Shown: positions 26,960-37,649 of the stretch, piece by piece | Layout: each line of letters opens with the position of its first letter | How positions within the stretch are numbered: position 1 is the stretch's first letter | Source of the DNA: Lachnospiraceae bacterium KM106-2 | Lineage (GTDB): Bacteria; Bacillota; Clostridia; Lachnospirales; Lachnospiraceae | Assembly: GCA_009731425.1 (NCBI GenBank) | Contig: AP018794.1 | Location: 3,304,501 to 3,368,500, forward strand | Reading direction: 5' to 3' | DNA length: 64,000 bases | Translations under genes and position numbers: made by a program | Notes under the pieces: generated by a model | The model's database searches: none | What the model saw: only the letters and a program-made list of their open reading frames with translations | What the model was told of the DNA's origin: nothing

Positions 26960-28129
26960 CTACTGAGCCATTCCAAGTGATCCATCCAAATAACTTGCAA
27001 CCATAACGTCAATATCGCCTTGTAAAAATGGCTGTACTTTAATACCTGATTCACATAAACCATTTAAAGCTTCTTGGCCAATTCCACCACATAATACTTC
27101 TGTTACACCTTGTGCTGCTAATAAACCAACTTGAGCTTCATGACCTTCACCTTCAGCAGTTAATGTTCCCTGTGCAACTAATGTATTTCCTTCAAATGTA
27201 TACACTTTGAATTGCTTTGTCTTGCCAAAATGCTGATTGATCATATTTTTCTCATCTAATGGTACCGCAATTTTCTTAACTTCTTGAGAAGAGTCTTCTT
27301 TCTCATCTGATTTACAGTTTTCTTCAATATAATTTACAGCATCATCAAGCCAATCACCCTCTAAATCTTCAATTGCTCCCGCATCAACAGCAGCTGCGAT
27401 CTTAGGATCGATTGGAATACGGCCTAATACTTTTAACTGATATTTCTCTGCGATTTCATCAACATGACTTTCGCCAAATACGGAAATCTTCTCACCACAG
27501 TTGCCACATGTAATATAGCTATAATTCTCTACAAGACCTAGAATTGGAATATTCATTGCTTTTGCCATATTAACTGCCTTTGCAACGATCATAGATACTA
27601 ATTCCTGAGGCGATGTTACAATGATAATACCATCTAAAGGTAAGGACTGGAACACTGTTAATGGCACATCTCCTGTTCCAGGAGGCATATCTACAAACAT
27701 GTAATCTACATTATCCCACAATACATCTGACCAGAATTGTTTTACTGTTCCAGATACAATTGGAGCACGCCATAACACTGGCATTTCTTCTGAATCAAGT
27801 AATAGATTAACAGAAATCACCTTCGTGCCTTTTTTGGTAACAGCTGGGATAATACCCATTTCACTTCCTTGAACTTTACCATGAATACCAAATGATTTTG
27901 GAATAGATGGTCCTGTAATATCTGCATCTAAAACTGCTGTATTATAACCTTTACGGTTCATTAGAACGGTTAAATAAGAAGTCGTAAGTGACTTACCAAC
28001 TCCACCTTTACCACTAACGACACCAATAACTTTTTTTACTTTACTATATTGATTCATTGGTTCGTATTGAGGTTTCTTTTCTGTTCCACAACTTGAGGAA
28101 CAACTATTACAATTTCCTGAACAACTCAT
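26960..28129 (-). CDS. Mrp/ApbC-type P-loop ATPase fused to a NifX-like domain
   Basis: The 389-residue protein is an Mrp/NBP35-family iron-sulfur cluster carrier. It opens with cysteines at 3, 7, 10 and 14 (CSGNCNSCSSSC). The P-loop GKGGVGKS is at 40-47, and a CGNC pair is at 208-211, where the dimer cluster normally sits. Residues about 284-389 form a second domain (IAVPLDEKNMINQHFGKTKQF...), similar to NifX/NifB-type Fe-Mo cofactor domains. It is 14 nt after the DUF134 gene, so both are one operon. Role: assembly or transfer of Fe-S or metal cofactors; the target is unknown. Confidence 0.9.
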   Translation of the reverse strand: MSCSGNCNSCSSSCGTEKKPQYEPMNQYSKVKKVIGVVSGKGGVGKSLTTSYLTVLMNRKGYNTAVLDADITGPSIPKSFGIHGKVQGSEMGIIPAVTKKGTKVISVNLLLDSEEMPVLWRAPIVSGTVKQFWSDVLWDNVDYMFVDMPPGTGDVPLTVFQSLPLDGIIIVTSPQELVSMIVAKAVNMAKAMNIPILGLVENYSYITCGNCGEKISVFGESHVDEIAEKYQLKVLGRIPIDPKIAAAVDAGAIEDLEGDWLDDAVNYIEENCKSDEKEDSSQEVKKIAVPLDEKNMINQHFGKTKQFKVYTFEGNTLVAQGTLTAEGEGHEAQVGLLAAQGVTEVLCGGIGQEALNGLCESGIKVQPFLQGDIDVMVASYLDGSLGMAQ

Positions 28130-28143
28130 TTTCGTTCTCCTAT

Positions 28144-28485
28144 CTATTTCTTATTTCCCAACATACAACGTTTGCAATTGCGTTTACAACCCACGTTGGA
28201 ATCCTTCGTCTCATAATTGCCGCCATTGATCAAAATTGCTTTTCCTTCGCTTAATGCTTGGGCTGTCTTCGCTCTTGCCTGATACAAGATTCTTTGCAAC
28301 GTCCCTCTCGAAACATCCATAGCATTGGCTGCTTCTTCTTGGTTAAGTCCTTCATAATCACATAATCGAATTGCTTCAATCTCTTCCACACTGACAACAA
28401 TTGTGTCCTGCTTGTCATTCTTCGGAGCAAATAATTTATTTTTAAATTCAGCACATACAATGCGAGACTTTGCATTTCTAGGCAT
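28144..28485 (-). CDS. DUF134-family helix-turn-helix protein with a C-terminal cysteine motif
   Basis: The 113-residue protein begins MPRNAKSRIV and contains EAIRLCDYEGLNQEEAANAM followed by VSRGTLQRILYQARAK, a sigma-region-4-like helix-turn-helix (about 45-75). The C terminus carries cysteines at 100, 104 and 107 (CKRNCKRC). It is likely a transcription regulator. Its gene starts 14 nt before the Mrp fusion, has a consensus promoter, and a 14-bp palindrome sits at the likely transcription start. Autoregulation, possibly responsive to metal or Fe-S, is inferred. Confidence 0.82.
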   Translation of the reverse strand: MPRNAKSRIVCAEFKNKLFAPKNDKQDTIVVSVEEIEAIRLCDYEGLNQEEAANAMDVSRGTLQRILYQARAKTAQALSEGKAILINGGNYETKDSNVGCKRNCKRCMLGNKK

Positions 28486-28507
28486 GAAACTCCTCCTTCT
28501 GACTTTT

Positions 28508-28521
28508 TGTGCATATGCACA
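28508..28521. promoter_or_regulatory. Operator-like palindrome at the DUF134 promoter
   Basis: TGTGCATATGCACA is a perfect 14-bp dyad placed at about +1 to +14 relative to the consensus promoter at 28528-28556. A bound regulator would block transcription. The nearby DUF134 protein is the obvious candidate (inference). Confidence 0.6.
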
Positions 28522-28527
28522 CTATGA

Positions 28528-28556
28528 ATTATAATCAAATAGAAATAGTCTGTCAA
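28528..28556 (-). promoter_or_regulatory. Consensus promoter of the DUF134-mrp operon
   Basis: TTGACA (28551-28556) and TATAAT (28528-28533) both match consensus, with the ideal 17-nt spacer on the minus strand. Such a strong promoter next to a palindrome suggests a regulated gene. Confidence 0.85.
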
Positions 28557-28667
28557 ACAGTAAAGATTACACAAACTTTATTAATTGATACAGGACTTAC
28601 ATATTTTTAAGTTTTCCAACATAAATAATTATAAAAAGCTTATTAATCTATTAGTTTCTACAAAACT

Positions 28668-28695
28668 TTGACGTATGTTGAAAATATGCTAGTAT
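28668..28695 (+). promoter_or_regulatory. Promoter of rpoD
   Basis: TTGACG (28668-28673) and TAGTAT (28690-28695) are 16 nt apart on the plus strand, with an extended TGC before the -10. It is about 85 nt ahead of the rpoD start. Confidence 0.55.
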
Positions 28696-28778
28696 TTTCA
28701 CGAAAATTGTGGTAAAATGCTATCTAGTGGTAACTACGCCTAGAAAAGGCTACATATTTAGCCATATGGAGGAATAGT

Positions 28779-29888
28779 ATGAAGGAACAAGTAAGTAATT
28801 TCGAAGAAAAACTAAAACAACTCGTAGCTATTGCAAAGAAAAACAAGGGCGTCATCGAAGTTGAAAAAGTAAATGATTTCTTTAAAGAGCTTAATCTTAA
28901 TGTAACACAAATTGATAAGATTTATGAATACCTTGAAACTCATAATATCATTGTTCTCAATTTAAACGATGATGAACCGGATGATAACATGTTATTAGAA
29001 ATGGATCACGATGAAGACGTTTCAATAACTGAAGATATTGCAAATACTGCTTCTGCTATGTCCGATGATCCCGTTAAACTATATTTAAAAGAGATTGGTA
29101 ATTATCCTTTATTATCTATTAGCGAAGAGATCGAACTTGCAAAGAAAATTGAACAAGGTGATGAGCAAGCGAAAAAGATTCTTGCTGAATCTAACTTACG
29201 TCTTGTTGTAAGTATTGCAAAAAGATATGTCGGAAGAGGTTTATCATTCCTTGATTTAATTCAAGAAGGTAATCTTGGTCTGATTAAGGCAGTAGATAAA
29301 TTTGATTATACAAAAGGTTATAAATTCAGTACGTATGCAACTTGGTGGATCCGTCAAGCAATTACTAGATCGATCGCTGATCAGTCTAGAACAATTCGTA
29401 TCCCAGTTCATATGTCAGAAGTAATCAATAAAACTTATCGTGTCTCACGTAACTTACTTCAAGAATTAGGACGTGAACCTAGCGAACAAGAATTAGCTGA
29501 TGCAATGAATCTTCCAATTGAGAAAATTCGTGAAATCCTTAAAGTAAGCGCTGATCCAATTTCCCTGGACACACCTATCGGTGAAGAAGACGATAGTCAT
29601 TTAGGTGACTTCATCAAAGATGAAACAATTGTTGGTCCAGAAGATGCCGCTGCATACTCTGTACTACAAGATCAAATTTCTAAGTTACTTGATACCTTAA
29701 CAGAAAGAGAACAACGTGTCCTAATCTTAAGATTCGGTTTAAAAGATGGCCGTACACGTACTCTTGAAGAAGTAGGTAAGGAATTTAACGTTACAAGAGA
29801 GCGTATCAGACAGATAGAAGCAAAAGCTCTTAGAAAATTAAGACACCCTAGTCGTGCAAGAATGTTAAAAGGTTACGATATTATGTAA
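28779..29888 (+). CDS. rpoD: RNA polymerase primary sigma factor (RpoD/SigA)
   Basis: The 369-residue protein has all primary-sigma parts. Region 1.1 is acidic ([17 protein letters not shown]), region 1.2-2 begins [17 protein letters not shown], region 2.3-2.4 reads [20 protein letters not shown], and region 4.2 has [32 protein letters not shown]. The C-terminal end (GYDIM) differs a little from the common KDYL-type ending. No dnaG is next to it, unlike the usual dnaG-rpoD order. A second rpoD elsewhere is possible but not visible. It has its own promoter and terminator. Confidence 0.95.
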   Translation: MKEQVSNFEEKLKQLVAIAKKNKGVIEVEKVNDFFKELNLNVTQIDKIYEYLETHNIIVLNLNDDEPDDNMLLEMDHDEDVSITEDIANTASAMSDDPVKLYLKEIGNYPLLSISEEIELAKKIEQGDEQAKKILAESNLRLVVSIAKRYVGRGLSFLDLIQEGNLGLIKAVDKFDYTKGYKFSTYATWWIRQAITRSIADQSRTIRIPVHMSEVINKTYRVSRNLLQELGREPSEQELADAMNLPIEKIREILKVSADPISLDTPIGEEDDSHLGDFIKDETIVGPEDAAAYSVLQDQISKLLDTLTEREQRVLILRFGLKDGRTRTLEEVGKEFNVTRERIRQIEAKALRKLRHPSRARMLKGYDIM

Positions 29889-29891
29889 CTC

Positions 29892-29930
29892 AAAAAGGAC
29901 ACTACATTTTATATGTAGTGTCCTTTTTTT
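29892..29930 (+). terminator. Terminator after rpoD
   Basis: AAAAAGGACACTACA pairs with TGTAGTGTCCTTTTT with a 7-nt loop and a run of T. It also serves the convergent ROK pseudogene. Confidence 0.93.
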
Positions 29931-31104
29931 ATAATAATGCTATTTTACCTTCGAGTAATTGATCAAATACTATAGAACCAGCTCCGATCACTATACTCGT
30001 ATCTTTCAGGTTAGATGCAGACACCTTTATATATTTCTGCCTTCTTTGAATACAAGATAAGTTAACTAAATACTCAATCTGCTTAATAATGTTTTTATGA
30101 AAGCTAGCCGCACTGCTTCCTACTATAATACACTCTGGATCAAATATATTAATTAAATTTGTCATTGCAATACTGGTAACCTGAATAAACTCATCCATCA
30201 CCCTAATCGTTAATGGATCTTTATGTACATACTTATTCATCATATCTCTAACATCTTTACTTTTAGACTTTTTTAACAGCCGGCCTTCCGTCGCATATAG
30301 CTCGTAGCATCCTCGATTTCCGCAGCTACAGCGTTCTCCATTATAATTGATCGACATATGCCCCGCCTCACAAGCATACCCATTATTTCCTCGATATAGC
30401 TTTCCATCAATTACGACACCCACACCGATTCCATTTCCAATACACATTACAATAAAATTATCCTTACCCTTGCCACTCCCATATACCTTTTCCGCTATAG
30501 CACTGGCCTGGACATCATTTAACATGAATACCGGATGTTTATACCGCTTCTCCAAAACTTACTTTATATTGATACTATGCCGTCCTTCTCTAGGACTAAC
30601 TAATATCAACCCTTTATGGCTATCAATTAACCCCGTACATGCAATGCCAATACCAACTACATTACTGACGCTCTCTTGATTTCTCTCATATATCATATCG
30701 ATCAGATCATTGACACGATTGAGAAACCGATCCTTTGTATAATTGATATGTTTTACATCGACAGAATCGATAATCCTACCATCTACTAGATCAACTAATC
30801 CACACATCATACTAACTTTTGTAATACACAGCCCTATCGATAGGATTCTGTTCGGTTTAATACTCAACATAACTGGTTTAGGGCCAGTAACCTTTTCTGT
30901 ACTCGTATTAACATACTCACTCTCGCAAATAATTCCCTTTTGATTTAAATAAGCAACAATATTTGAAATCGTCATTTTAGATAATCGGAGTTCTTTCGCT
31001 AAATACCCACGCGAGCACATTCCCGATGATGTAAGCAATTTTAATACATCATAAATATTACTAAATTTAAGATTTTTTAAATTCCCACTTTTCTTCTCCG
31101 CTAT
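29929..31104 (-). pseudogene. Broken ROK-family transcriptional regulator
   Basis: The whole region is one reading frame of 392 codons interrupted by a single in-frame TAA at 30559-30561 (between ...HSINIK and VLEKRYKHP). The N-terminal half has a helix-turn-helix (GYLAKELRLSKMTISNIVAYL). The C-terminal half is a ROK sugar-kinase-like domain with the zinc motif CSCGNRGCYE. The expected start near 31104 reads ATA rather than ATG, 7 nt after GAGAGAGG. The first usable start is TTG at 31038. Both the stop and the missing start suggest an inactive regulator of sugar metabolism. A sequencing error at either site is possible. Confidence 0.8.
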
Positions 31105-31186
31105 AGTAATCCCTCTCTCGTTTTCAATCTAGTTTTAATTATAGTGAATCATTGTTTCATAACTTCAAAGTAATTAGAACGCCATA

Positions 31187-31390
31187 TTAAAGAGACTGAT
31201 TATGCAAACTGCTTATAGATTCCTTTATTCTTGCTTTTGCTTCATCACCTGTTGTTGAAGCTTCAATATAAGATATGATCTGCTCTTTATCTTGATCAGA
31301 TAATAATGCAAAATTAGTCATGGCCTGCATATCCATTGATAGTGACATTACAAAGCCAACAGGCATATCTCTCGGATTATCAAGATTCAT
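31187..31390 (-). CDS. Small conserved-type protein of unknown function
   Basis: The 67-residue protein starts at an ATG with GGAGG 8 nt before it. It contains DMPVGFVMSLSMDMQAMTNFA followed by LLSDQDKEQIISYIEASTTG, a pattern seen in small uncharacterised Firmicutes proteins. There is no membrane segment or cysteine. It stands alone between the ROK pseudogene and a secreted protein. Confidence 0.6.
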   Translation of the reverse strand: MNLDNPRDMPVGFVMSLSMDMQAMTNFALLSDQDKEQIISYIEASTTGDEAKARIKESISSLHNQSL

Positions 31391-31447
31391 TTGGCTACAC
31401 CTCCAATTTTATAGTCTTAGTGTAACCAAAGTATCTTTATTATATAC

Positions 31448-32401
31448 TTAATTAAACGGCTGCGTTATCTTCACTATGCAATCTTTATCGTCTTTTATGC
31501 CGCCATATTTTATATTTGCATTAAAATAAATATATCCCTTTTGAGAAACATATAAAGATTCTATCTCAAACTTATCCATCCATCCCTTTTTAAGTTTATT
31601 TCCATTCATGATAATATCATATTTTTTATCGTCTTCATCTAAAATAACTAATTCCTTTTTATTGATTACATCAGTCATATCATAGATCTGTATCTTACTC
31701 TTCCAGAATCCATCAAAGGAAGTTATATATAGTAGATTATTTCGATAGAAAATACCTTGTAAATGCTCCTGATATCTTGTCTGGTCGCTTACATAAAAGG
31801 TCTGTACTGTCTTAAATTCATTTTCTTCTAATCTTCCGATCTTAAATTCGATCGTCTCCCCAGGTTTCACTTGTACTCGAACTAGAAATAATAAACGATT
31901 ATGGCTGTCACGTCCATAGTACGTAATTCCATCTGCTCGCTTCTTATTGTTTTCGAATTTATACTTCTTGAAATCTGTGATTTTTTTGGTCTTATCATCA
32001 TATCGAAATCTTACAATTGCATAATTATTTTTTTCTAATGCGGTGGAATAGAAATAATCGCCCTCTTTTGTATAAGCAAGATCATTACCATGCCCCAGTA
32101 ACAATGCACTTTCTGAATCATTCGCCACCGGATAGCTCCCACTTGTATTCTCTTCCGAAAAGAATAAACTTCTTTCACCAGTTTTCTGAACCGCTTTTAA
32201 CCAATAATAATGATCATCTTTCATATAAAAACCGCCCATACCGGTATAAACTAATTGATCTTTTTCAGTCGGTTCTATATTCTCTAATACAAAGCTATAA
32301 TTATCCTTTTTCAGTTTATAATTCACTTTCTGCTCTGACATAGCAAGAATCTCAAGTCCTATTATAATAAATGCTATTAGATGAAATATACGTCTTCCCA
32401 T
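31448..32401 (-). CDS. Secreted or membrane-anchored protein, beta-propeller-like
   Basis: The 317-residue protein has an N-terminal hydrophobic segment (about 5-21) with no lipobox. A series of short beta-rich blocks follows (YYWLKAV, GDYFYSTA, NLLYITS, GYIYFNAN) that look like propeller-type repeats of an extracellular domain. I do not recognise a family. GGGAGG precedes the ATG at 32401. It is 60 nt past the plsC stop, so it may be cotranscribed with plsC. Confidence 0.55.
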   Translation of the reverse strand: MGRRIFHLIAFIIIGLEILAMSEQKVNYKLKKDNYSFVLENIEPTEKDQLVYTGMGGFYMKDDHYYWLKAVQKTGERSLFFSEENTSGSYPVANDSESALLLGHGNDLAYTKEGDYFYSTALEKNNYAIVRFRYDDKTKKITDFKKYKFENNKKRADGITYYGRDSHNRLLFLVRVQVKPGETIEFKIGRLEENEFKTVQTFYVSDQTRYQEHLQGIFYRNNLLYITSFDGFWKSKIQIYDMTDVINKKELVILDEDDKKYDIIMNGNKLKKGWMDKFEIESLYVSQKGYIYFNANIKYGGIKDDKDCIVKITQPFN

Positions 32402-32461
32402 CTTTTCCTCCCGAATCTGTACTATGCACTATACTAACAATGAAAGACTAAATTGTCAATT

Positions 32462-33175
32462 TCATTCTTTACCTGAATATTTTGTAAGAGTACTCTGGAT
32501 TCTGCTTTGAACTAACTGTGCAATTTCAGAAGTTTTCCTATCTTGGTACTCATCATAATAAATCGGATCTAAATAATGAACTTGAACATCAACTTTCTTA
32601 ATATTAGGAATATCAAATGGTTTGTAGCAATCAATCAGTGCAACTGGCACAATAGGACATTTAGCATAGACAGCACTTTTAAATGCGCCCGCCTTAAACT
32701 CATTTAATTCATTCCCCATACTTCGTGTTCCTTCAGGAAATATTAAATAGTTCTTTCCTTCTTGCACTTCTTTACTCATTTCTTTAATAACAGCCATGGA
32801 CTGTCTGATATCTGATCGATCCATTATTTTCGAATGTAATAATCGAATTACCTGTTTCACTAATAGGATATTAGAAACTTCTTTCTTCAAAACAATTCGC
32901 AGTGGTCTCTCATGGGATTCGATCATTGCGAGGCCATCATAAGTTCCTTGATGATTTGCAAAAATAATATATCCACAATCCTGTGGCAATTTTTCTAATC
33001 CATGCACATTTACCTTAATCCTTCCACCATGATTCACTTTTTTCACAACATTACGTAGATAGGAGTATCTCTTTTCATCGCTGTACTCCTCTCTCTTTCC
33101 ATATTGACTAATTTTATAAAACCACACTGGTGCTACATAGAAAAATCTTGCAATCATAAATAAAATACGTTTCAT
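32462..33175 (-). CDS. plsC: 1-acyl-sn-glycerol-3-phosphate acyltransferase
   Basis: The 237-residue membrane-associated enzyme adds the second acyl chain to make phosphatidic acid. The acyltransferase motifs are HQGTYD (HX4D) at about residues 74-79 and FPEGTRS for the phosphate-binding block. A basic, hydrophobic N terminus (MKRILFMIARFFYVAPVW) provides the membrane contact. AGGAGG precedes the ATG. Confidence 0.9.
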   Translation of the reverse strand: MKRILFMIARFFYVAPVWFYKISQYGKREEYSDEKRYSYLRNVVKKVNHGGRIKVNVHGLEKLPQDCGYIIFANHQGTYDGLAMIESHERPLRIVLKKEVSNILLVKQVIRLLHSKIMDRSDIRQSMAVIKEMSKEVQEGKNYLIFPEGTRSMGNELNEFKAGAFKSAVYAKCPIVPVALIDCYKPFDIPNIKKVDVQVHYLDPIYYDEYQDRKTSEIAQLVQSRIQSTLTKYSGKE

Positions 33176-33232
33176 TTTACTCCTCCTGCTACAAAAGTAA
33201 TATTCTCGTCAAAACAAAGCGTCTTTAAATGT

Positions 33233-33270
33233 AGAAAAGCCCAACCCTTTGAGTACAAAGGATTGGGCTT
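33233..33270 (-). terminator. Terminator after tuf
   Basis: AAGCCCAA-CCTTTG pairs with CAAAGG-TTGGGCTT (15 positions, one mismatch pair) and is followed by TTTT on the minus strand, about 30 nt past the tuf stop. Confidence 0.88.
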
Positions 33271-33301
33271 CTCATTAATCATATAGAATTATCGAAAACT
33301 A

Positions 33302-34495
33302 TTATTGGATAATAGTTGCAACTCTACCAGAACCTACAGTACGGCCACCTTCACGGATTGCGAAAGATAAACCTTGTTCCATAGCGATTGGGTGAATTAA
33401 TTCGATAGTCATTTCTACGTTATCACCAGGCATGCACATTTCTGTACCTTCTGGTAAGTTGATAACACCTGTAACGTCAGTTGTTCTGAAGTAGAACTGT
33501 GGACGGTAGTTGTTGAAGAATGGAGTATGACGACCACCTTCATCTTTAGTTAATACGTAAACTTGAGCTGTGAATTTAGTGTGGCAAGTGATGCTGCCTG
33601 GTTTACAAAGAACTTGACCTCTTTGGATTTCGTCTCTTTGAACACCACGAAGTAAAGCACCGATGTTATCACCAGCTTGAGCTTCATCAAGAAGTTTACG
33701 GAACATTTCGATACCAGTTACAACTACTTTACGAGTTTCTTCTTGGATACCAACGATTTCGATTTCTTCAGATACATGAAGAACACCACGTTCAACACGG
33801 CCTGTTGCAACAGTACCACGACCAGTGATAGAGAATACATCTTCTACTGGCATTAAGAATGGTTGATCTGTAGCACGTTGTGGATCTGGGATCCATGAAT
33901 CAACAGCTTCCATAAGTTCAAGGATTTTATCTCCCCATTCGCTGTTAGGATCTTCAAGAGCTTTAAGAGCTGAACCACGGATAACTGGAGTATCATCACC
34001 AGGGAATTCGTATTCAGATAATAAATCTCTGATTTCCATTTCTACTAATTCAAGTAATTCTTCATCGTCAACCATATCACATTTGTTCATGAATACAACG
34101 ATGTAAGGAACACCAACCTGACGAGAAAGTAAGATGTGTTCTTTAGTTTGAGCCATAACACCATCAGTAGCAGCTACTACAAGGATAGCACCATCCATCT
34201 GAGCAGCACCAGTGATCATGTTTTTAACGTAATCGGCATGTCCTGGACAATCTACGTGAGCGTAATGTCTTGCATTTGATTCATATTCAACGTGAGCAGT
34301 AGAGATAGTGATACCTCTTTCTCTTTCTTCAGGTGCTTTATCGATGTTTTCGAAAGCGATAGCTTCACCAGTACCTAATCTTGTGTTAAGTGTTTTAGTG
34401 ATAGCAGCTGTTAAAGTAGTTTTACCATGATCTACGTGACCGATAGTACCGATGTTACAATGTGGTTTAGTTCTTTCAAACTTAGCTTTAGCCAT
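33302..34495 (-). CDS. tuf: Elongation factor Tu
   Basis: The 397-residue GTPase brings aminoacyl-tRNA to the ribosome. G1 is [21 protein letters not shown] is G3, and NKCDM is G4. Domains 2 and 3 follow, ending [14 protein letters not shown]. It lies downstream of fusA after a 218-nt gap with a strong hairpin and a likely extra promoter, as is usual for this highly expressed protein. Confidence 0.98.
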   Translation of the reverse strand: MAKAKFERTKPHCNIGTIGHVDHGKTTLTAAITKTLNTRLGTGEAIAFENIDKAPEERERGITISTAHVEYESNARHYAHVDCPGHADYVKNMITGAAQMDGAILVVAATDGVMAQTKEHILLSRQVGVPYIVVFMNKCDMVDDEELLELVEMEIRDLLSEYEFPGDDTPVIRGSALKALEDPNSEWGDKILELMEAVDSWIPDPQRATDQPFLMPVEDVFSITGRGTVATGRVERGVLHVSEEIEIVGIQEETRKVVVTGIEMFRKLLDEAQAGDNIGALLRGVQRDEIQRGQVLCKPGSITCHTKFTAQVYVLTKDEGGRHTPFFNNYRPQFYFRTTDVTGVINLPEGTEMCMPGDNVEMTIELIHPIAMEQGLSFAIREGGRTVGSGRVATIIQ

Positions 34496-34527
34496 TTTAA
34501 AACGTCCTCCTTTATTTCCCTGTCTAG

Positions 34528-34555
34528 GGCATATTAATATAATTTATTTTGTCAA
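34528..34555 (-). promoter_or_regulatory. Possible extra promoter of tuf
   Basis: A consensus TTGACA (34550-34555) lies upstream of tuf. At 16 nt the -10 would be TATGCC, which is weak. A promoter here would explain the hairpin-rich fusA-tuf gap. Confidence 0.35.
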
Positions 34556-34586
34556 TAGTGCTGGATAATCCAATCTTCTATTGCAA

Positions 34587-34613
34587 GCAATACTCTCCTA
34601 CAGAGAGTATTGC
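34587..34613 (-). other. Strong hairpin between fusA and tuf
   Basis: GCAATACTCTC pairs with GAGAGTATTGC (11 bp, perfect) around a 5-nt loop. No T-run follows. It could be a processing site or partial terminator between fusA and tuf. Confidence 0.7.
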
Positions 34614-34713
34614 CGTATATCCCTAATTATATTTCAAATTAGAATAATTTTCAAGCAAAAAAACGAATTGTGACAGTAATGCCTACATATTTTTCTGCAT
34701 CTTAACGATTTAT

Positions 34714-36831
34714 TTATTTTGCTCTACTAGCAAGTACTTTTTCAGCAACATTCTTTGGAACTGGTTCGTAATGATCGAAGAACATAGAGTAGTTACCACG
34801 TCCTTGAGTCTTAGAACGAAGATCTGTAGAGTAACCGAACATTTCAGCTAGAGGCACATAACCTTTAACCATTTTTCCGCCACCAACGTCTTCCATACCT
34901 TCAACACGACCACGACGAGAGTTAACGTCACCGATAACGTCTCCCATGTATTCCTCAGGCATTGTTACTTCAACTTTCATGATAGGCTCAAGTAATGTAG
35001 CTCCACCTTTTTGCATTGCTTCTTTGAATGCCATGGAACCAGCGATCTTGAAGGCCATTTCTGAAGAATCGACTTCATGGTAGGAACCATCATATACTGT
35101 AGCTTTAACACCAAGTACAGGGAATCCACCAAGAATACCAGCTTTAGCAGCTTCTTCAATACCTTGACCAACTGCAGGGATGTATTCTTTAGGAATAGCA
35201 CCACCAACAACTGTTGATTCAAATTTGAATAATTCTTCAGCATTTGCATCCATAGGTTCAAAGTGAACTTTACAGTGTCCGTATTGACCACGACCACCAG
35301 ACTGTTTAGCATATTTGCTATCAATATCAACAGCCTTAGTAAATGTTTCTTTGTAAGCAACCTGTGGAGCACCTACGTTAGCTTCTACTTTAAATTCACG
35401 AAGTAAACGATCTACGATGATTTCAAGGTGAAGTTCACCCATACCAGCGATGATTGTTTGACCTGTTTCTTGATCAGTATGAGCACGGAATGTAGGATCT
35501 TCTTCAGCAAGTTTAGCAAGAGCTTCACCCATTTTACCTTGACCAGCTTTTGTCTTAGGCTCAATAGCTAATTCGATAACTGGTTCTGGGAATTCCATGG
35601 ATTCAAGAATTACTGGATGTTGTTCATCACAGATTGTATCACCAGTTGTTGTAAATTTGAAACCTACAGCAGCTGCGATATCACCAGCGTAAACAGTATC
35701 TAATTCATGTCTCTTATTGGCATGCATCTGAAGGATACGACCTACACGTTCTTTTTTGTCCTTAGTAGCATTTAATACATAAGAACCAGAGTTCATCTTA
35801 CCAGAGTAAACTCTGAAGAATGCAAGCTTACCAACGAATGGATCTGCCATGATCTTGAATGCTAAAGCTGAGAAAGGTTCTTCATCAGAAGAATGTCTTA
35901 CAACTTCGTTACCGTCTTCGTCAACACCTTCGATTGCAGGGATGTCGATTGGAGATGGCATGTATTCAATAACAGCATCAAGAAGTTTTTGAACACCTTT
36001 GTTTCTGTATGCAGAACCACAACAAACTGGTACAGCAGTACATTCACAAGTTGCTTTTCTTAATGCAGCTTTCATATCTTCGATTGATGGTTCTTCACCA
36101 TCAAGATATTGCATCATTAAATCATCATCTAATTCGCAGACTTTTTCTACTAATTCTGTATGATATAATTCAGCATCATCTTTCATATCTTCAGGAATTG
36201 CTTCGATTGTAATATCTTCGCCCTTATCATCATTGTAGATGTAAGCTTGCATTTCAAATAAATCGATAATTCCTTGGAAATCATCTTCTTTACCGATTGG
36301 TAATTGTAGGATGATTGCGTTTTTACCAAGTCTTGTTCTGATCTGTTCAACAGCACCGTAGAAATCAGCACCTAAGATATCCATCTTATTAATGAATGCC
36401 ATTCTTGGTACGTTGTAAGTATCAGCTTGACGCCATACGTTTTCTGATTGTGGTTCAACACCACCCTTTGCACAGAATACACCTACGGCACCATCAAGTA
36501 CACGAAGTGAACGCTCAACTTCTACTGTGAAGTCAACGTGTCCTGGAGTATCAATGATATTGATACGATGTTCTTTAGCTCCTGGAATTACTTTGTTTTC
36601 CTTTTGTGGAGTCCAGTGACAAGTTGTCGCAGCTGAAGTGATTGTGATACCTCTTTCTTGTTCCTGCTCCATCCAGTCCATGGTAGCAGTACCTTCATGA
36701 GTATCACCGATTTTATAGTTTACACCAGTGTAATAAAGGATACGCTCAGTTAATGTAGTTTTACCTGCATCGATATGAGCCATGATTCCGATATTTCTGG
36801 TTTGTTCTAACGGATATTCTCTTCCAGCCAA
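34714..36831 (-). CDS. fusA: Elongation factor G
   Basis: The 705-residue GTPase moves the ribosome along mRNA. G1 is [11 protein letters not shown]3 DTPGHVDF, G4 NKMD. The long C-terminal domains include the loop-IV sequence ...[11 protein letters not shown]. The start is TTG at 36831 ([15 protein letters not shown]), 6 nt after AAGGAGGAG. The longer frame to 36891 starts within non-conserved sequence. A small hairpin lies at 36864-36884. Confidence 0.97.
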   Translation of the reverse strand: MAGREYPLEQTRNIGIMAHIDAGKTTLTERILYYTGVNYKIGDTHEGTATMDWMEQEQERGITITSAATTCHWTPQKENKVIPGAKEHRINIIDTPGHVDFTVEVERSLRVLDGAVGVFCAKGGVEPQSENVWRQADTYNVPRMAFINKMDILGADFYGAVEQIRTRLGKNAIILQLPIGKEDDFQGIIDLFEMQAYIYNDDKGEDITIEAIPEDMKDDAELYHTELVEKVCELDDDLMMQYLDGEEPSIEDMKAALRKATCECTAVPVCCGSAYRNKGVQKLLDAVIEYMPSPIDIPAIEGVDEDGNEVVRHSSDEEPFSALAFKIMADPFVGKLAFFRVYSGKMNSGSYVLNATKDKKERVGRILQMHANKRHELDTVYAGDIAAAVGFKFTTTGDTICDEQHPVILESMEFPEPVIELAIEPKTKAGQGKMGEALAKLAEEDPTFRAHTDQETGQTIIAGMGELHLEIIVDRLLREFKVEANVGAPQVAYKETFTKAVDIDSKYAKQSGGRGQYGHCKVHFEPMDANAEELFKFESTVVGGAIPKEYIPAVGQGIEEAAKAGILGGFPVLGVKATVYDGSYHEVDSSEMAFKIAGSMAFKEAMQKGGATLLEPIMKVEVTMPEEYMGDVIGDVNSRRGRVEGMEDVGGGKMVKGYVPLAEMFGYSTDLRSKTQGRGNYSMFFDHYEPVPKNVAEKVLASRAK

Positions 36832-36863
36832 GGATAACTCCTCCTTATAATTGTTTTGAGTGA

Positions 36864-36884
36864 CTACTACACTAAGTGCAGTAG
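36864..36884 (-). other. Hairpin ahead of fusA
   Basis: CTACT-CAC pairs with GTG-AGTAG around a 3-nt loop, with one G-T pair. It is in the 152-nt rpsG-fusA gap, about 25 nt before the ribosome site. Confidence 0.45.
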
Positions 36885-36983
36885 CCACCATGAGTTTGTA
36901 TATTTTATTTATTTATCAAATAAAATGGTTATGCAGTAAGCTTCAAGCTAACTTCATTACAAAAATAATCTATCCGAAGATGA

Positions 36984-37502
<519 letters not shown>

Positions 37503-37649
37503 GTAAGATTCTTGGGTACTCACAATAATCCAATTGTGTTCGCACCTGACTTAATATATATTAAACCTGCAACCTACAGGATATAAAATTAACCCGGTAC
37601 TTAACTGAATTAGTGAATTCAAAATTAATAGAATCCTAAATCTTATATC

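Noticed and set aside
30555-31038. Two separate ROK-like genes
   Set aside because: Both parts are in one frame separated by one stop codon and together match a single ROK regulator, so they are called one pseudogene.
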